Positions 1 to 8,300 of a DNA stretch of 64,000 bases are shown here, piece by piece. The notes below the pieces were generated by a model. The model was not told the DNA's origin. It made no database searches and was given only the letters and a program-made list of their open reading frames with translations. A program made the position numbers and the translations under genes. The DNA comes from an uncultured Roseburia sp. GTDB taxonomy: Bacteria; Bacillota; Clostridia; Lachnospirales; Lachnospiraceae. The stretch covers positions 1 through 64,000 of the forward strand of contig CANSKO010000001.1 in assembly GCA_947647505.1 (NCBI GenBank), written 5' to 3'. Every line of letters starts with the position of its first letter. Position 1 is the first letter of the stretch.

Positions 1-73
1 ACACTCAAAGTCAGCAAAACTAAGGGTTAAGCACTTGGCAAGCAGACACTAAATAATAAAAGAGGAAAAATTT

Positions 74-565
74 ATGTTTAGAGAGATGAGAAGAAAAAAG
101 CAACTTCTAAGTAACAAAGAAAATATTGAAATACTTGAAAATGGAACTTCAGGGGTATTAGCATTATTGGGGGATAATAAATATCCTTATGCAGTTCCTG
201 TCAGTTATGTTTATGATAATTCTAAAATTTATTTTCACGGTGCAAAAAAAGGGCATAAAATAGATGCCATAAAAAAATGCAATAAAGCGTCATTTTGCGT
301 GATTGCCCAAGATGAGATAATTCCAGAAGAATACACAACTTATTTTAAAAGCGTAATTATATTTGGAAAAATCCGTATATTAGAGGACGAAAATGAAATA
401 AGAGAAGCAATAGAAAAGTTAGCGCTTAAGTATCATCCAAAAGCTGATGTAGTAAACAGAAATCAAGAAATTGCAAGAGAATGGAAACTGTTATGTATGA
501 TTGAATTATCTGTTGAACATATGACAGGGAAAGAAGCAATAGAAATCGCTAAAAAGAAATGGTAG
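74..565 (+). CDS. NimA-like pyridoxamine 5'-phosphate oxidase family flavoprotein
   Basis: A 163-residue protein of the FMN-binding split-barrel fold, closest in pattern to NimA/5-nitroimidazole resistance-type proteins. It opens with the usual basic stretch before a short helix, followed by the strand pattern 'YPYAVPVSYVYDN' and the 'IYFHGAKKGHKIDAI' segment that lies over the flavin in this family. The ATG follows AGAGGAAA at normal spacing. Such proteins bind FMN and reduce small molecules, but the natural substrate of most members is unknown and resistance cannot be inferred from family alone. The gene is much richer in A+T than everything downstream, and its codons end mostly in A or T. 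It is followed by stacked terminators, so it appears to be a one-gene unit, probably acquired. The 73 bases before it are AT-rich and hold only the ribosome binding site. Confidence 0.8.
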   Translation: MFREMRRKKQLLSNKENIEILENGTSGVLALLGDNKYPYAVPVSYVYDNSKIYFHGAKKGHKIDAIKKCNKASFCVIAQDEIIPEEYTTYFKSVIIFGKIRILEDENEIREAIEKLALKYHPKADVVNRNQEIAREWKLLCMIELSVEHMTGKEAIEIAKKKW

Positions 566-588
566 TTTACCATCACATATGGTTATTA

Positions 589-628
589 CCCACCATATAA
601 AAAAATGGAGTTATGGTGGGATGTTTTG
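589..628 (+). terminator. Weak hairpin just after the NimA-like gene
   Basis: A perfect 9-bp inverted repeat, CCCACCATA at 589-597 and TATGGTGGG at 612-620, with a 14-base loop. It is followed by only a short T-rich stretch (ATGTTTTGTC), so it is a poor intrinsic terminator on its own and may instead protect the 3' end or be a binding site. Confidence 0.4.
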
Positions 629-640
629 TCATACCTTGAT

Positions 641-682
641 TCCCTCTGGACTTTGTTTTTGAAGTTTGGAGGGATTTTTTTT
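641..682 (+). terminator. Rho-independent terminator
   Basis: Bases 641-653 pair with 662-674 in a continuous 13-bp stem. The base is TCCCTC/GAGGGA, the middle is three G-U wobbles, and the top is ACTT/AAGT. The loop is 8 bases and eight T residues follow at 675-682. This is the most likely end of the NimA-like transcript. Confidence 0.85.
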
Positions 683-785
683 ATGCCCTTTTTTCGGACA
701 GTTATTTATCTGTTCAGACAGAGCAAAGGTAGTTTATACATAGCATATCGGGGAATGGCAGGAAGCTAGAATCAGTACCACCTAT
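683..785. other. Short non-coding stretch between two terminators
   Basis: About 100 bases lie between two good terminators and contain no convincing reading frame or ribosome binding site. It could hold a small transcript or be a remnant left by the event that brought in the upstream AT-rich gene; the sequence does not decide between these. The 566-956 gap as a whole holds this stretch, three hairpins and the start region of the hydrolase gene. Confidence 0.4.
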
Positions 786-822
786 AACCGTAGAGGTCAC
801 AGAGTCTTTGCGGTTTTTCTTT
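786..822 (+). terminator. Second Rho-independent terminator
   Basis: AACCGTAGAGGT at 786-797 pairs with GTCTTTGCGGTT at 804-815 (12 positions, several G-U), with a 6-base loop and a TTTCTTTT tail. It lies upstream of the hydrolase gene and insulates it from upstream transcription. Confidence 0.7.
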
Positions 823-956
823 TGCCGTTTTGTTGTGACGAATAAGCGCTTTGCTTCATGCCATGTGATTGTGTCAGATTTGTTGACAGATGTGCAAAAA
901 CAGAAGCGTTACATAGTATAATAAAAACCAGTTATCGCAGAAAGGAAAAATGCAAT

Positions 957-2015
957 ATGAAACGATGTGTTCCGTTGGAACCCGCTGCAGAAGCTGTCTG
1001 CAATCAAAGCGCTGTGCCTCCGCTGATCTTTCAGACGCCGCCGGAGCAAGGCAGGAGGGCATTAGAGAACATGCAGGATACGCCCGTATATAAATATCCC
1101 GCCGATATATCCTCAGTCTGTGTCAATACCGGGATGTGGGGGAGCGTTCCGGTGTATTTTATTGCGCCCGGGGGTAAAAAAATCAAAAACATTATATTCT
1201 ATATCCATGGCGGAGGCTGGGTATTTGGCAGCTTTCATACACATGAAAAGTTAGTCAGGGAGCTTTGCGCAAGGACAGATTCACTGGTCGTATTCCCCGA
1301 ATACAGCCGGTCGCCGGAAGCGAAATACCCGACAGCGATCGAACAGTGTTATGTTCTTCTTTCTCATATATGGGAAATCATCGGGGACTGTTTTCCAATG
1401 GCCAACGGCGTCCCGCTTACAGTGGCAGGCGACAGTGTTGGCGGGAACATGGCAATCGCTATGGTTCTGATGTCAGCCATGCGGCATGGTCCGTGCATCT
1501 GCAGGCTGTTATTGTATTACCCGGTAACGAACGCCTGCTTCGACACGCCAAGTTACCGTCAGTTTGCAACGGACTATTATCTGTATCGGGAAGGGATGAA
1601 ATGGTTCTGGCGGCAGTATGCAGCTTCCGGGAAAGACAGAAGCCAGATCACAGCATCTCCACTTCGGGCGGACACAGAGTGCCTGAAATGTTTTCCTGAA
1701 ACGATGCTTATAAACGGCCAGGCGGACGTTCTGCGCAGCGAAGGGGAAGCCTTTGGCGAAAGGCTCCGGTGCGCAGGCGTGGAAGTGACGGCGCTGCGGG
1801 TGCAGGGAACGATTCATGATTTTGTAATGCTGAACGCGCTGGATCAGACGAACGCCTGTCGGACTGCTATGGATGCGTCAACCGACTGGATGAACCGCCT
1901 GAATGGAAATTCAATGCAGGAATGCGCTTATCCTCTGGAAAAAATCGGTTTCCGTAATGGTGCCGCAGCGGAATCGTTTTCCGGTTACAAAGTGTCTGAA
2001 CGTTTTTGCTTTTAA
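957..2015 (+). CDS. Alpha/beta hydrolase (HSL/carboxylesterase family)
   Basis: A 352-residue hydrolase of the hormone-sensitive-lipase-like esterase group. It shows the oxyanion-hole motif HGGGW (in 'YIHGGGWVFGS'), the nucleophile elbow GDSVGGN with the catalytic Ser, a late Asp within 'GQADVLRSEGE', and the catalytic His in 'GTIHDFVML'. All three catalytic-triad residues are therefore present. There is no signal peptide, so it should be cytoplasmic and act on short acyl esters; the substrate is unknown. The start at 957 is chosen over an in-frame ATG at 858 because AAAGGAAA sits about 10 bases upstream and the extra residues do not resemble the family. The C-terminal 40 residues run past the usual end of the fold. 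It stands alone between a terminator and the chemoreceptor gene. Confidence 0.85.
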   Translation: MKRCVPLEPAAEAVCNQSAVPPLIFQTPPEQGRRALENMQDTPVYKYPADISSVCVNTGMWGSVPVYFIAPGGKKIKNIIFYIHGGGWVFGSFHTHEKLVRELCARTDSLVVFPEYSRSPEAKYPTAIEQCYVLLSHIWEIIGDCFPMANGVPLTVAGDSVGGNMAIAMVLMSAMRHGPCICRLLLYYPVTNACFDTPSYRQFATDYYLYREGMKWFWRQYAASGKDRSQITASPLRADTECLKCFPETMLINGQADVLRSEGEAFGERLRCAGVEVTALRVQGTIHDFVMLNALDQTNACRTAMDASTDWMNRLNGNSMQECAYPLEKIGFRNGAAAESFSGYKVSERFCF

Positions 2016-2151
2016 ACGCTTTTTGCTTCAGAGGCGTCTTTCGTAAAAAGGCGCAGTTTGTTGAAAAAATGACAGGGCATGAAAGAGGCTGACAGAGCGC
2101 GGTTTTTATACAGGAATTTACAGGAAAATGTAAAATATGAAAAACTTGCGG

Positions 2152-2180
2152 TTGAAAAAAAGCGAAATCTTTAGTATGAT
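2152..2180 (+). promoter_or_regulatory. SigA-type promoter for the chemoreceptor gene
   Basis: TTGAAA at 2152-2157, a 17-base spacer and TATGAT at 2175-2180. The start would fall near 2187, giving a leader of about 95 bases. No sigma-28 pattern (TAAA...GCCGATAA) was found upstream of this gene. Confidence 0.65.
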
Positions 2181-2282
2181 AATATATAGTTTCTTTTATG
2201 CTTTTTCACTTTTAAAAAATGTAACGCGATCATTTTTTTTGGTGTGGGAGAGTGCAAAACAAGCCGAAAGGAGTGGTCAAAT

Positions 2283-3962
2283 ATGAAAAAAGCGATGAAT
2301 CAGTCTCTGTTGACCTATATTTTAAACGGAATATCGATTCTCGCGCTGCTGTTTTTAATTATGTCCCTGTTTTCTTATGGAAAGAACAGCAGCAGTCTCA
2401 ACAAAGCCAGCGAAGAAAGGTTTGCGCTGACGTACAATGCGAATCGTTTTATGAACGGTTCCGCCTATCTGACGAACGAGGTGCGGGCATTTGCTTCGAC
2501 GGGGAATCAGGAGCATTATGACAATTACTGGAATGAAATCAACAACCTGAAGAATCGGGATCTTGGCGTGGCCGCGATGCAGGAGATTGGCATTACGGAG
2601 GAAGAGCAGAAGATGATCGACGATATGTCGGATCTTTCGAACAGCCTTGTCCCGCTGGAAGAAGCCGCGATGGAGCAGGTGCAGAATGGCAATCAGGAGG
2701 ATGCGATCGAATACGTATATGGAGAAGACTACAGCAGCTCCATTGCCAAAATCAACGAAATCAAAGAGCAGTTTTTAAGCGCGCTGGATGAACGGACGCA
2801 GACAGAGGTTGCTTCGTTGCAGGATAAGAGTGGATTTATCCAGATGACAATGATTGCCGCGCTGATTCTGGTAGGCGTTATTCAGCTGATCAGCATGCTT
2901 GTGACGAGAATACAGATTCTGCGTCCTGTCATTCTGGTCAAGAAGCAGATGGAAGAAATTGCAAAAGGCAATCTTTCCGCGAAATTTTCCCTTGAACCGG
3001 ATACGTCTGAAATCGGAATGCTGGTCGCGTCGATTCATACGACGAAGCGGGAGCTGAAGCAGTACATAGACGACATAGATGAAAAGCTTTCGCAGATGGC
3101 GGAAGGCAATATGGACCTTTCGATTGATATGGATTATATTGGAGAATTTATTCCGATTCAGCATGCGATGCAGCGGATACTGGATTCGTTAAACGGAGCG
3201 CTTTCGCAGATTCACGCTTCGGCGGGACAGGTGGCGCTCGAATCCGAGCACATGTCTTCGGCGGCGCAGACGCTTGCCAATGGAACCGTAGAACAGGCTT
3301 CGGCAGTAGAAGAGCTTTCTTCCGGCATTCAGGAGATTTCTTCTCAGGTGGAGAATACGTCCAAAGACGCGGAGACGGCGCGCAACGCTTCGACGGATGC
3401 GATGCATCATCTTCAGGCCTGTGACGTTAAGATGAAGGCGCTTACGTCTACGATTGACGCGATCACGCAGTCTTCGCGCAAGATCGGCGGAATTATCAAG
3501 ACGATCGAGGATATTTCATTCCAGACGAATATTCTGGCGCTGAACGCTTCGGTGGAAGCGGCGCGTGCCGGGGAAGCCGGAAAAGGCTTCGCGGTTGTGG
3601 CCGGCGAAGTGCAGAGCCTGGCCAGCAAGAGCGCTGTTTCTGCGAAAGACATTACGGAACTGATCGAAAATTCCATCAAACAGATCGCAGAAGGCACGGC
3701 GCTGTCTGCTGAGACGACGGAAGCGCTCAATAATCTTGTCGCAAGCGCGCAGGTGGCCAGCGGCATGATTGAGCAGATTGCGGAATCTGCGGAGCAGCAG
3801 TCGTATTCCCTCAAGCAGATTCGGGAAGGCATGGAACAGATTTCCGGCGTTGTACAGACGAATGCGGCGACGTCGCAGGAGTCTGCGGCATCGGCCAATG
3901 AGCTGCATACGCATGCGGAAGAGATGCGCACGGCTGTGCAGGGATTCCGCCTTCACAAATAA
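2283..3962 (+). CDS. Methyl-accepting chemotaxis protein
   Basis: A 559-residue membrane chemoreceptor. Transmembrane helix 1 is near residues 8-30, followed by a helical periplasmic-type four-helix-bundle ligand domain (about 35-185), and transmembrane helix 2 at about 190-215. A HAMP domain follows ('[23 protein letters not shown]'-like, split here by position 225-275), then a second HAMP-like segment around 280-325, and the coiled-coil signalling domain. The highly conserved hairpin tip is seen near residues 415-465 ('[20 protein letters not shown]'). There is no C-terminal CheR-binding pentapeptide. The start at 2283 has AAAGGAG nine bases upstream; an in-frame ATG at 2244 has no such site. 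It would report to a CheA/CheW complex outside this window and so to the CheY and switch genes at 58-60 kb. Its ligand cannot be read from the sequence. Confidence 0.93.
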   Translation: MKKAMNQSLLTYILNGISILALLFLIMSLFSYGKNSSSLNKASEERFALTYNANRFMNGSAYLTNEVRAFASTGNQEHYDNYWNEINNLKNRDLGVAAMQEIGITEEEQKMIDDMSDLSNSLVPLEEAAMEQVQNGNQEDAIEYVYGEDYSSSIAKINEIKEQFLSALDERTQTEVASLQDKSGFIQMTMIAALILVGVIQLISMLVTRIQILRPVILVKKQMEEIAKGNLSAKFSLEPDTSEIGMLVASIHTTKRELKQYIDDIDEKLSQMAEGNMDLSIDMDYIGEFIPIQHAMQRILDSLNGALSQIHASAGQVALESEHMSSAAQTLANGTVEQASAVEELSSGIQEISSQVENTSKDAETARNASTDAMHHLQACDVKMKALTSTIDAITQSSRKIGGIIKTIEDISFQTNILALNASVEAARAGEAGKGFAVVAGEVQSLASKSAVSAKDITELIENSIKQIAEGTALSAETTEALNNLVASAQVASGMIEQIAESAEQQSYSLKQIREGMEQISGVVQTNAATSQESAASANELHTHAEEMRTAVQGFRLHK

Positions 3963-3973
3963 AGAAAGAAATA

Positions 3974-4010
3974 CGCTCCCAACCGGTATTAATGGTTGGG
4001 AGCGCGTTAT
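3974..4010 (+). terminator. Hairpin after the chemoreceptor gene
   Basis: Perfect 11-bp stem, CGCTCCCAACC at 3974-3984 with GGTTGGGAGCG at 3994-4004, loop of 9 bases. The following bases (CGTTATGTTG) are only mildly T-rich, so termination is likely but not certain. Confidence 0.6.
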
Positions 4011-4122
4011 GTTGAGCGGATTTTTGAAGCGCGTCGTTTTTAAATCAGTCGGACCGACAGGCTTCGTCTGATTGTGAAAAGATGGGGATAGAAATCTTTC
4101 AGCATGAAAAGGGTCATTGTGG

Positions 4123-4155
4123 TACAGGCTATACAGAGATAGCCTGTATTTTTAT
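4123..4155 (+). terminator. Terminator or attenuator in front of the recombinase gene
   Basis: TACAGGCTAT at 4123-4132 pairs perfectly with ATAGCCTGTA at 4139-4148 (loop ACAGAG), followed by TTTTTAT. It ends only about 37 bases before the recombinase ATG. It either ends read-through transcription or, if the promoter is upstream, attenuates recombinase expression. Confidence 0.7.
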
Positions 4156-4191
4156 GCAAAGAAACGCGAAAGAGGCAAAAGGAGGAAGCGA

Positions 4192-4788
4192 ATGAAAAAA
4201 GTGTATGGCTATGTAAGGGTAAGCACGCGGGAACAAAACGAAGACAGGCAGCGGATTGCGCTGGATGCTGAGAATGTGCCAAAGGAAAATATTTTTGCAG
4301 ACCGGCAGTCCGGCAGGGATTTTAACCGGCCAATGTATCGGAAGCTTGTGCGCACTATGAATCAGGATGATGTGCTGATTGTCAAAAGCATTGACCGTCT
4401 GGGCAGGAATTACGAAGAGATTATCGAACAGTGGCGGTATCTGACAAGGGTGAAGAAGGTGGATATCGTGGTTTTGGACATGCCGCTTCTGGATACGCGG
4501 CGGGGAAAAAATCTGTTGGGCACGTTTTTGAGCGATATTGTGTTGCAGGTGCTTTCGTTTGTAGCGGAAAATGAACGAAAGAATATCAGAGAGCGTCAGA
4601 GGGAGGGAATTGAAGCGGCAAAGCAGCGCGGCGTAAAGTTTGGGCGGCCAAATACGCCTGTGCCGGAAAATTTTGACGAGGTGTTTGACCGGTGGATGCG
4701 GAAGGAAATGAATGGAAAAGAAGCGGCGCAGATGTGCGGGATTACGATGTCCACGTTTTATCGAATGGCGAAGCGGTATGTTGGATAG
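4192..4788 (+). CDS. Small serine recombinase (resolvase/invertase family)
   Basis: A 198-residue serine recombinase. The N-terminal catalytic domain contains 'YGYVRVSTREQN' with the nucleophile Ser at residue 11, and the arginine-bearing segments 'SIDRLGRNYEEI' and 'AENERKNIRERQREG'. A C-terminal helix-turn-helix ('GKEAAQMCGITMSTFYRMAKRY') follows. Length matches TnpR/Hin-type enzymes of 180-200 residues, not the large serine integrases. The start at 4192 has AAAGGAGG 7 bases upstream; an in-frame ATG at 4117 lies inside the preceding hairpin region and is rejected. Such enzymes cut both strands at paired sites and resolve or invert DNA. No transposase gene is nearby, so this is an orphan. 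A palindromic motif occurs immediately behind the stop codon and again, inverted, 145 bases on. Confidence 0.9.
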   Translation: MKKVYGYVRVSTREQNEDRQRIALDAENVPKENIFADRQSGRDFNRPMYRKLVRTMNQDDVLIVKSIDRLGRNYEEIIEQWRYLTRVKKVDIVVLDMPLLDTRRGKNLLGTFLSDIVLQVLSFVAENERKNIRERQREGIEAAKQRGVKFGRPNTPVPENFDEVFDRWMRKEMNGKEAAQMCGITMSTFYRMAKRYVG

Positions 4789-4797
4789 ATTTGCCGG

Positions 4798-4818
4798 AAA
4801 GTGTACTTTTTGGAAAGG
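4798..4818 (+). repeat. Inverted-pair site, copy 1
   Basis: AAAGTGTACTTTTTG begins this copy ten bases after the recombinase stop codon. The same 15 bases occur on the minus strand at 4950-4964. The core is nearly palindromic (AAAGTGTACTTT), as expected of a dimer-binding site. The link to the recombinase is inferred from position. Confidence 0.5.
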
Positions 4819-4937
4819 TTAGAATTTACATATCTCTTATCAATTTTACAGGATGGTTTTTAAAAAATCAATAAAAATTTAATAGAATTTCGGTTTTGCT
4901 CTGGTTTTGAGGGTGAAATGCGAAACGAATGGGAGGG

Positions 4938-4985
4938 GCAGTCCATTTTCAAAAAGTACACTTTTTGGAAATGGACTGCTTTTTT
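4938..4985 (+). terminator. Very strong hairpin and terminator, containing copy 2 of the site
   Basis: Bases 4938-4957 pair with 4960-4979 over 20 positions with a single G-U pair; the centre is too tight to pair fully, so a 4-base loop is likely. Six T residues follow. The upper half of the stem (4943-4964) is the inverted copy of the motif at 4798-4818. The element is both an excellent intrinsic terminator and a possible recombinase-binding site. Confidence 0.8.
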
Positions 4986-5342
4986 CCTGGCTGATGCGGA
5001 CGCCGTGATGCAGCTATGGTATGTAGCAGGGCGCGCTTTCGCTTATTGCCGCTCGCAGCGGTGCGTAAGCCGTCACAGGACGGCGGCTAAACACCGGCGG
5101 CGACAAACAGCCCTGCCACAAACCATAGCTGCATCGCGGCTGGCGGTGAAAGCGGGGCGTGCGCCTGTGGGAGCTGGACGGCGGAGTTCAAAACGGTTGC
5201 GGCGCTGGCAGGAGCAGGATGTTTCGCAGAGACATCGGTTTGGAGGCGGATGGCATGGCTGTGCTTGGAGGAACGACGGGATAAATATGGGGAAATGCTT
5301 TGTAGTTGAGATAGAAATGTAGATCAGAAGGAGGAATATGGT
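4986..5342. other. Non-coding G+C-rich stretch before the secreted-protein gene
   Basis: About 350 bases with no supported gene. A reading frame on the plus strand (4918-5322) crosses the terminator hairpin and the nested inverted repeat, has no ribosome binding site and resembles no protein family. The first part holds the structured element at 5007-5135. The remainder (5136-5324) shows no recognisable promoter, riboswitch or repeat. The last bases hold AAGGAGG at 5328-5334, the ribosome binding site of the next gene. Confidence 0.5.
5007..5135. repeat. Nested inverted repeat with a branched fold
   Basis: The outer arms GATGCAGCTATGGT (5007-5020) and ACCATAGCTGCATC (5122-5135) match 14 of 14. 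After a 5-by-5 internal loop, GCAGGGC (5026-5032) and GCCCTGC (5110-5116) match 7 of 7. Inside are two hairpins: CCGCT/AGCGG (5049-5061, loop CGC), framed by GCTTA/TAAGC, and GCCGTC/GACGGC (5069-5084, loop ACAG). The whole is a multi-branched structure in DNA or RNA. It does not look like a tRNA or a known riboswitch; it could be a palindromic dispersed repeat or a structured RNA. Confidence 0.6.
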
Positions 5343-8300
5343 ATGAAGGAGAAGAAGAGCAGAAAGAGGATGGTATCGCTTTTGCTGGCGGCAGTGATGT
5401 TTGTGACGGCATGGGGCGGCTCTGTGAGAACGGCTGCGGCAGAGGTGAAAACGGATGCAGTGGATGCGACAGGCGTGGAGGATCGCAGGAATCCGAAAAA
5501 TCCGGTCTACGATGCAGAAACGGATACGACGGAATGGAGCTATGTCTGGTTTGGGCGCTATCCGCAGACGGAAGTGACGGGAGACGCGCTGACAGAAGCA
5601 ATTAGGAATGCATCGTATGACGGCGGGGGAGATGCTGTAGTAAATGGTGAAAAGTACCGCAGGCTCAGTAGAAGCAGCGTGGAGGATGCAGATAATTTTG
5701 GCAGCAATGAGTATCGGTATTTTAAGTGGGAGCCGATTCGATGGCGTGTTCTGCAAAACGACGGGGAGACGCTGTTTTTACTGGCGGATCAGGGATTGGA
5801 CTATCAGCAATATCATACTTCTTATACAGCGGTGACATGGTCGGCGTGTACGCTGCGCGGCTGGCTGAATGATACGTTTTATACTACGGCGTTTCGCAGC
5901 GGCGAGCGGAGCGCAGTCCGGCGGCAGACGGTTGTGAATGCGGATCATCCGGAGTATGGCACGAGCGGTGGGAGCGATACGCAGGATAACGTGTATCTGC
6001 TTTCGATAGAGGAAGTGGAAAATCCGGACTATGGTTTTCCGGGAGAGCAGGAGATACAGTCAAAGAGCCGCCAAATGAAGATGAGTGACTATGCGTCTGT
6101 CTTGGGAGCCGACAGGAATGCGAGTGGGGAGTATGTGGGAAATGGAAGCTGGTGGCTGCGTTCGCCCGCGACGGAGCGTACTGTTTCGTATATTCACTAT
6201 ACGGGCGCCAGGCAGAATCTTGGAAATCCGGTTCATTATAAGGCTGCGTGCGTGCCGGCTTTGCATATTGATCTGTCCGCTGATTTCTGGATGTCAGAGG
6301 AAGAAATGGTCGAAGCGTATGAAGAGGCCAGATGGGAATTAGAGGCGGCTTTTGATGTAGCGAACGAGAAATATGATGAGGTTGACGTCTATACGGAAGA
6401 TTCCTGGAGGGAATTTGGGCAGGTTTATGCTGAGGCAGAGAGAATCATGCAGCAGGATATGCTGTATGAGATGACGCTAAACGAGTTGCGGGAGTGGACG
6501 AAGGAGCTTTTGGCTGCCATCGATAAACTGACGCTCAAAGAGCCGTCGGATACGTCTCGCAATCCGGCCAATCCGGTGTACGATGCAGAAACGGATACAG
6601 CAGAATGGAGTCGGGTCTGGTTTGGCAGCTATCCGCAGACGGAGGTAACGGAGGAAGCGCAGATTTCGAAACTGGAACAAATCTCGTTTGACAGCAACGG
6701 CGACGCATGGGCGGACGGTACGAAATACCGTCGGATCAGAAGGGGCGACGTCAGCAATACCGGTAATTTTGGCGACAGAGAATACCGCTATTTCAAATGG
6801 GAGCGGATTCCGTGGCGCGTGCTGCGTAACGACGGCGATATGCTGTATCTTCTGGCGGATCAGGGACTGGACTGTCAGGATTACAGTACGAACAGCGGCA
6901 ATTATGGCGAGGCTTCCTGGAAAAACAGCGCGTTGCGCGGCTGGCTGAACGATGATTTTTACAGCGCGGCGTTTGACGGGAAGGAACAGGCGGCGATTTT
7001 AGAGCGGAGTGATTTGCTAAAAGGAGATAAGCTCGGTCTGCTGACAGAAGAGGAAGCGCGGGATACGGACCGTGGATTTGGAAGCGCAGATTCCTCCGAT
7101 ACCCGTATTATGGGAGCGAGCGCTTACGCGTATCGGATGGGAAGCGGGCAGCAGTCCGGGAAGTTTCTCTGGTGGCTGATGCCCAACCGTCTTTATACGT
7201 ATACATATGCGACGGTGGCGGGCGGCATTCGGCTTGCAGACGTTATGACGACAATGGATGCTTGGTGTGCATGCGTGCCGACGCTTTGTATCCGCCGGGA
7301 TTCGGCTCTCTGGCTGTCGGAAGACGACGGGACGAGCGGCAGTGGCGGCGGAGACGACGACGGGACAGGCGGTGGAGAAGAGGAAAACAAGCCGCTGGAA
7401 GTGAGCGATCCGCACATAGAAATCATAAAAGGCGATGAAGGCGTTGAAGTAAAATTTTCCTTAGTAGTTAGAGGAGCCAGTCAGAAGTATGAGTATCAGT
7501 GGTATGAATCAGAAACGATGAACGGGACAGGACGCAGAATGGAAGATGGAGCGTATAAGGAAGATGTTTCTGTTGAAGGTGCGAATCAAAGTGTGCTTAC
7601 GATGCGTATGCCAGAGCTTTCGGAGGCATATTGTCAGGGCTATTACTACTGCGTCGTCACAGACGGCGCAGAAATGGTAGAAAGCGGCCGGGTGGATCTG
7701 TCCGATAATGTGGAAGAAAAACCGGACAATCCAGTTACGCCGGAAGCTCCATCCGAAAATGAAATCAAAAATCCGGTCTATAACGCCGCCACAGACTCCA
7801 CAACATGGAGCGCTGTCTGGTTTGGCAGCTATCCACAGAGTGAAGTGACGGGAGCGGCGCTGACGTCTGCGATTGTGGGCGCTTCTTACAATGTGTATGG
7901 AGACGCCTGGGTCAATGGGACGAAGTACCGCAGGATTTTAAAAGAGAGCGCGGGAAATTCCGCTTCTTCTGGCAGCGACGCGTACCGCTATTTCAAGTGG
8001 GAACGCATTCGATGGAGGGTATTGCAGAATGCCGATGGGGCGCTGCGCCTGATGGCGGACGCAGCATTGGATGGCAGAATGTTTCATGAAAGGGAGGAGT
8101 CGGCTGCATGGGAGGACGCTTCTCTGCGCGCATGGTTAAACGATACGTTTTACAGTACGGCGTTTAACGAACGGGAGCGGTCTGCGATCCGGCAGTCTGC
8201 GGCGCAGGATAAGGTTTCCCTGCTGTCTGTGGAAGACGCGTCTTTGCGCGCGTATGGCTTTACGGAGCAAAAAGGCAATACGCGCAGCCGGCGAATGGCG

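Noticed and set aside
883-922. TTGACA at 883 and TATAAT at 917 as a promoter for the hydrolase
   Set aside because: The spacer would be 28 bases, far from 16-18. Each box alone has no good partner.
3413-3931. Minus-strand frames opposite the chemoreceptor signalling domain
   Set aside because: The conserved chemoreceptor tip lies on the plus strand here; the antisense products are Ser/Ala/Arg-rich and match nothing.
5007-5135. Branched fold considered as a tRNA or riboswitch
   Set aside because: There is no T-loop, anticodon arm of standard size or CCA end, and no conserved riboswitch core that I recognise.
4918-5322. A 134-codon reading frame on the plus strand
   Set aside because: It crosses a strong terminator and a nested inverted repeat, has no ribosome binding site and matches no family.
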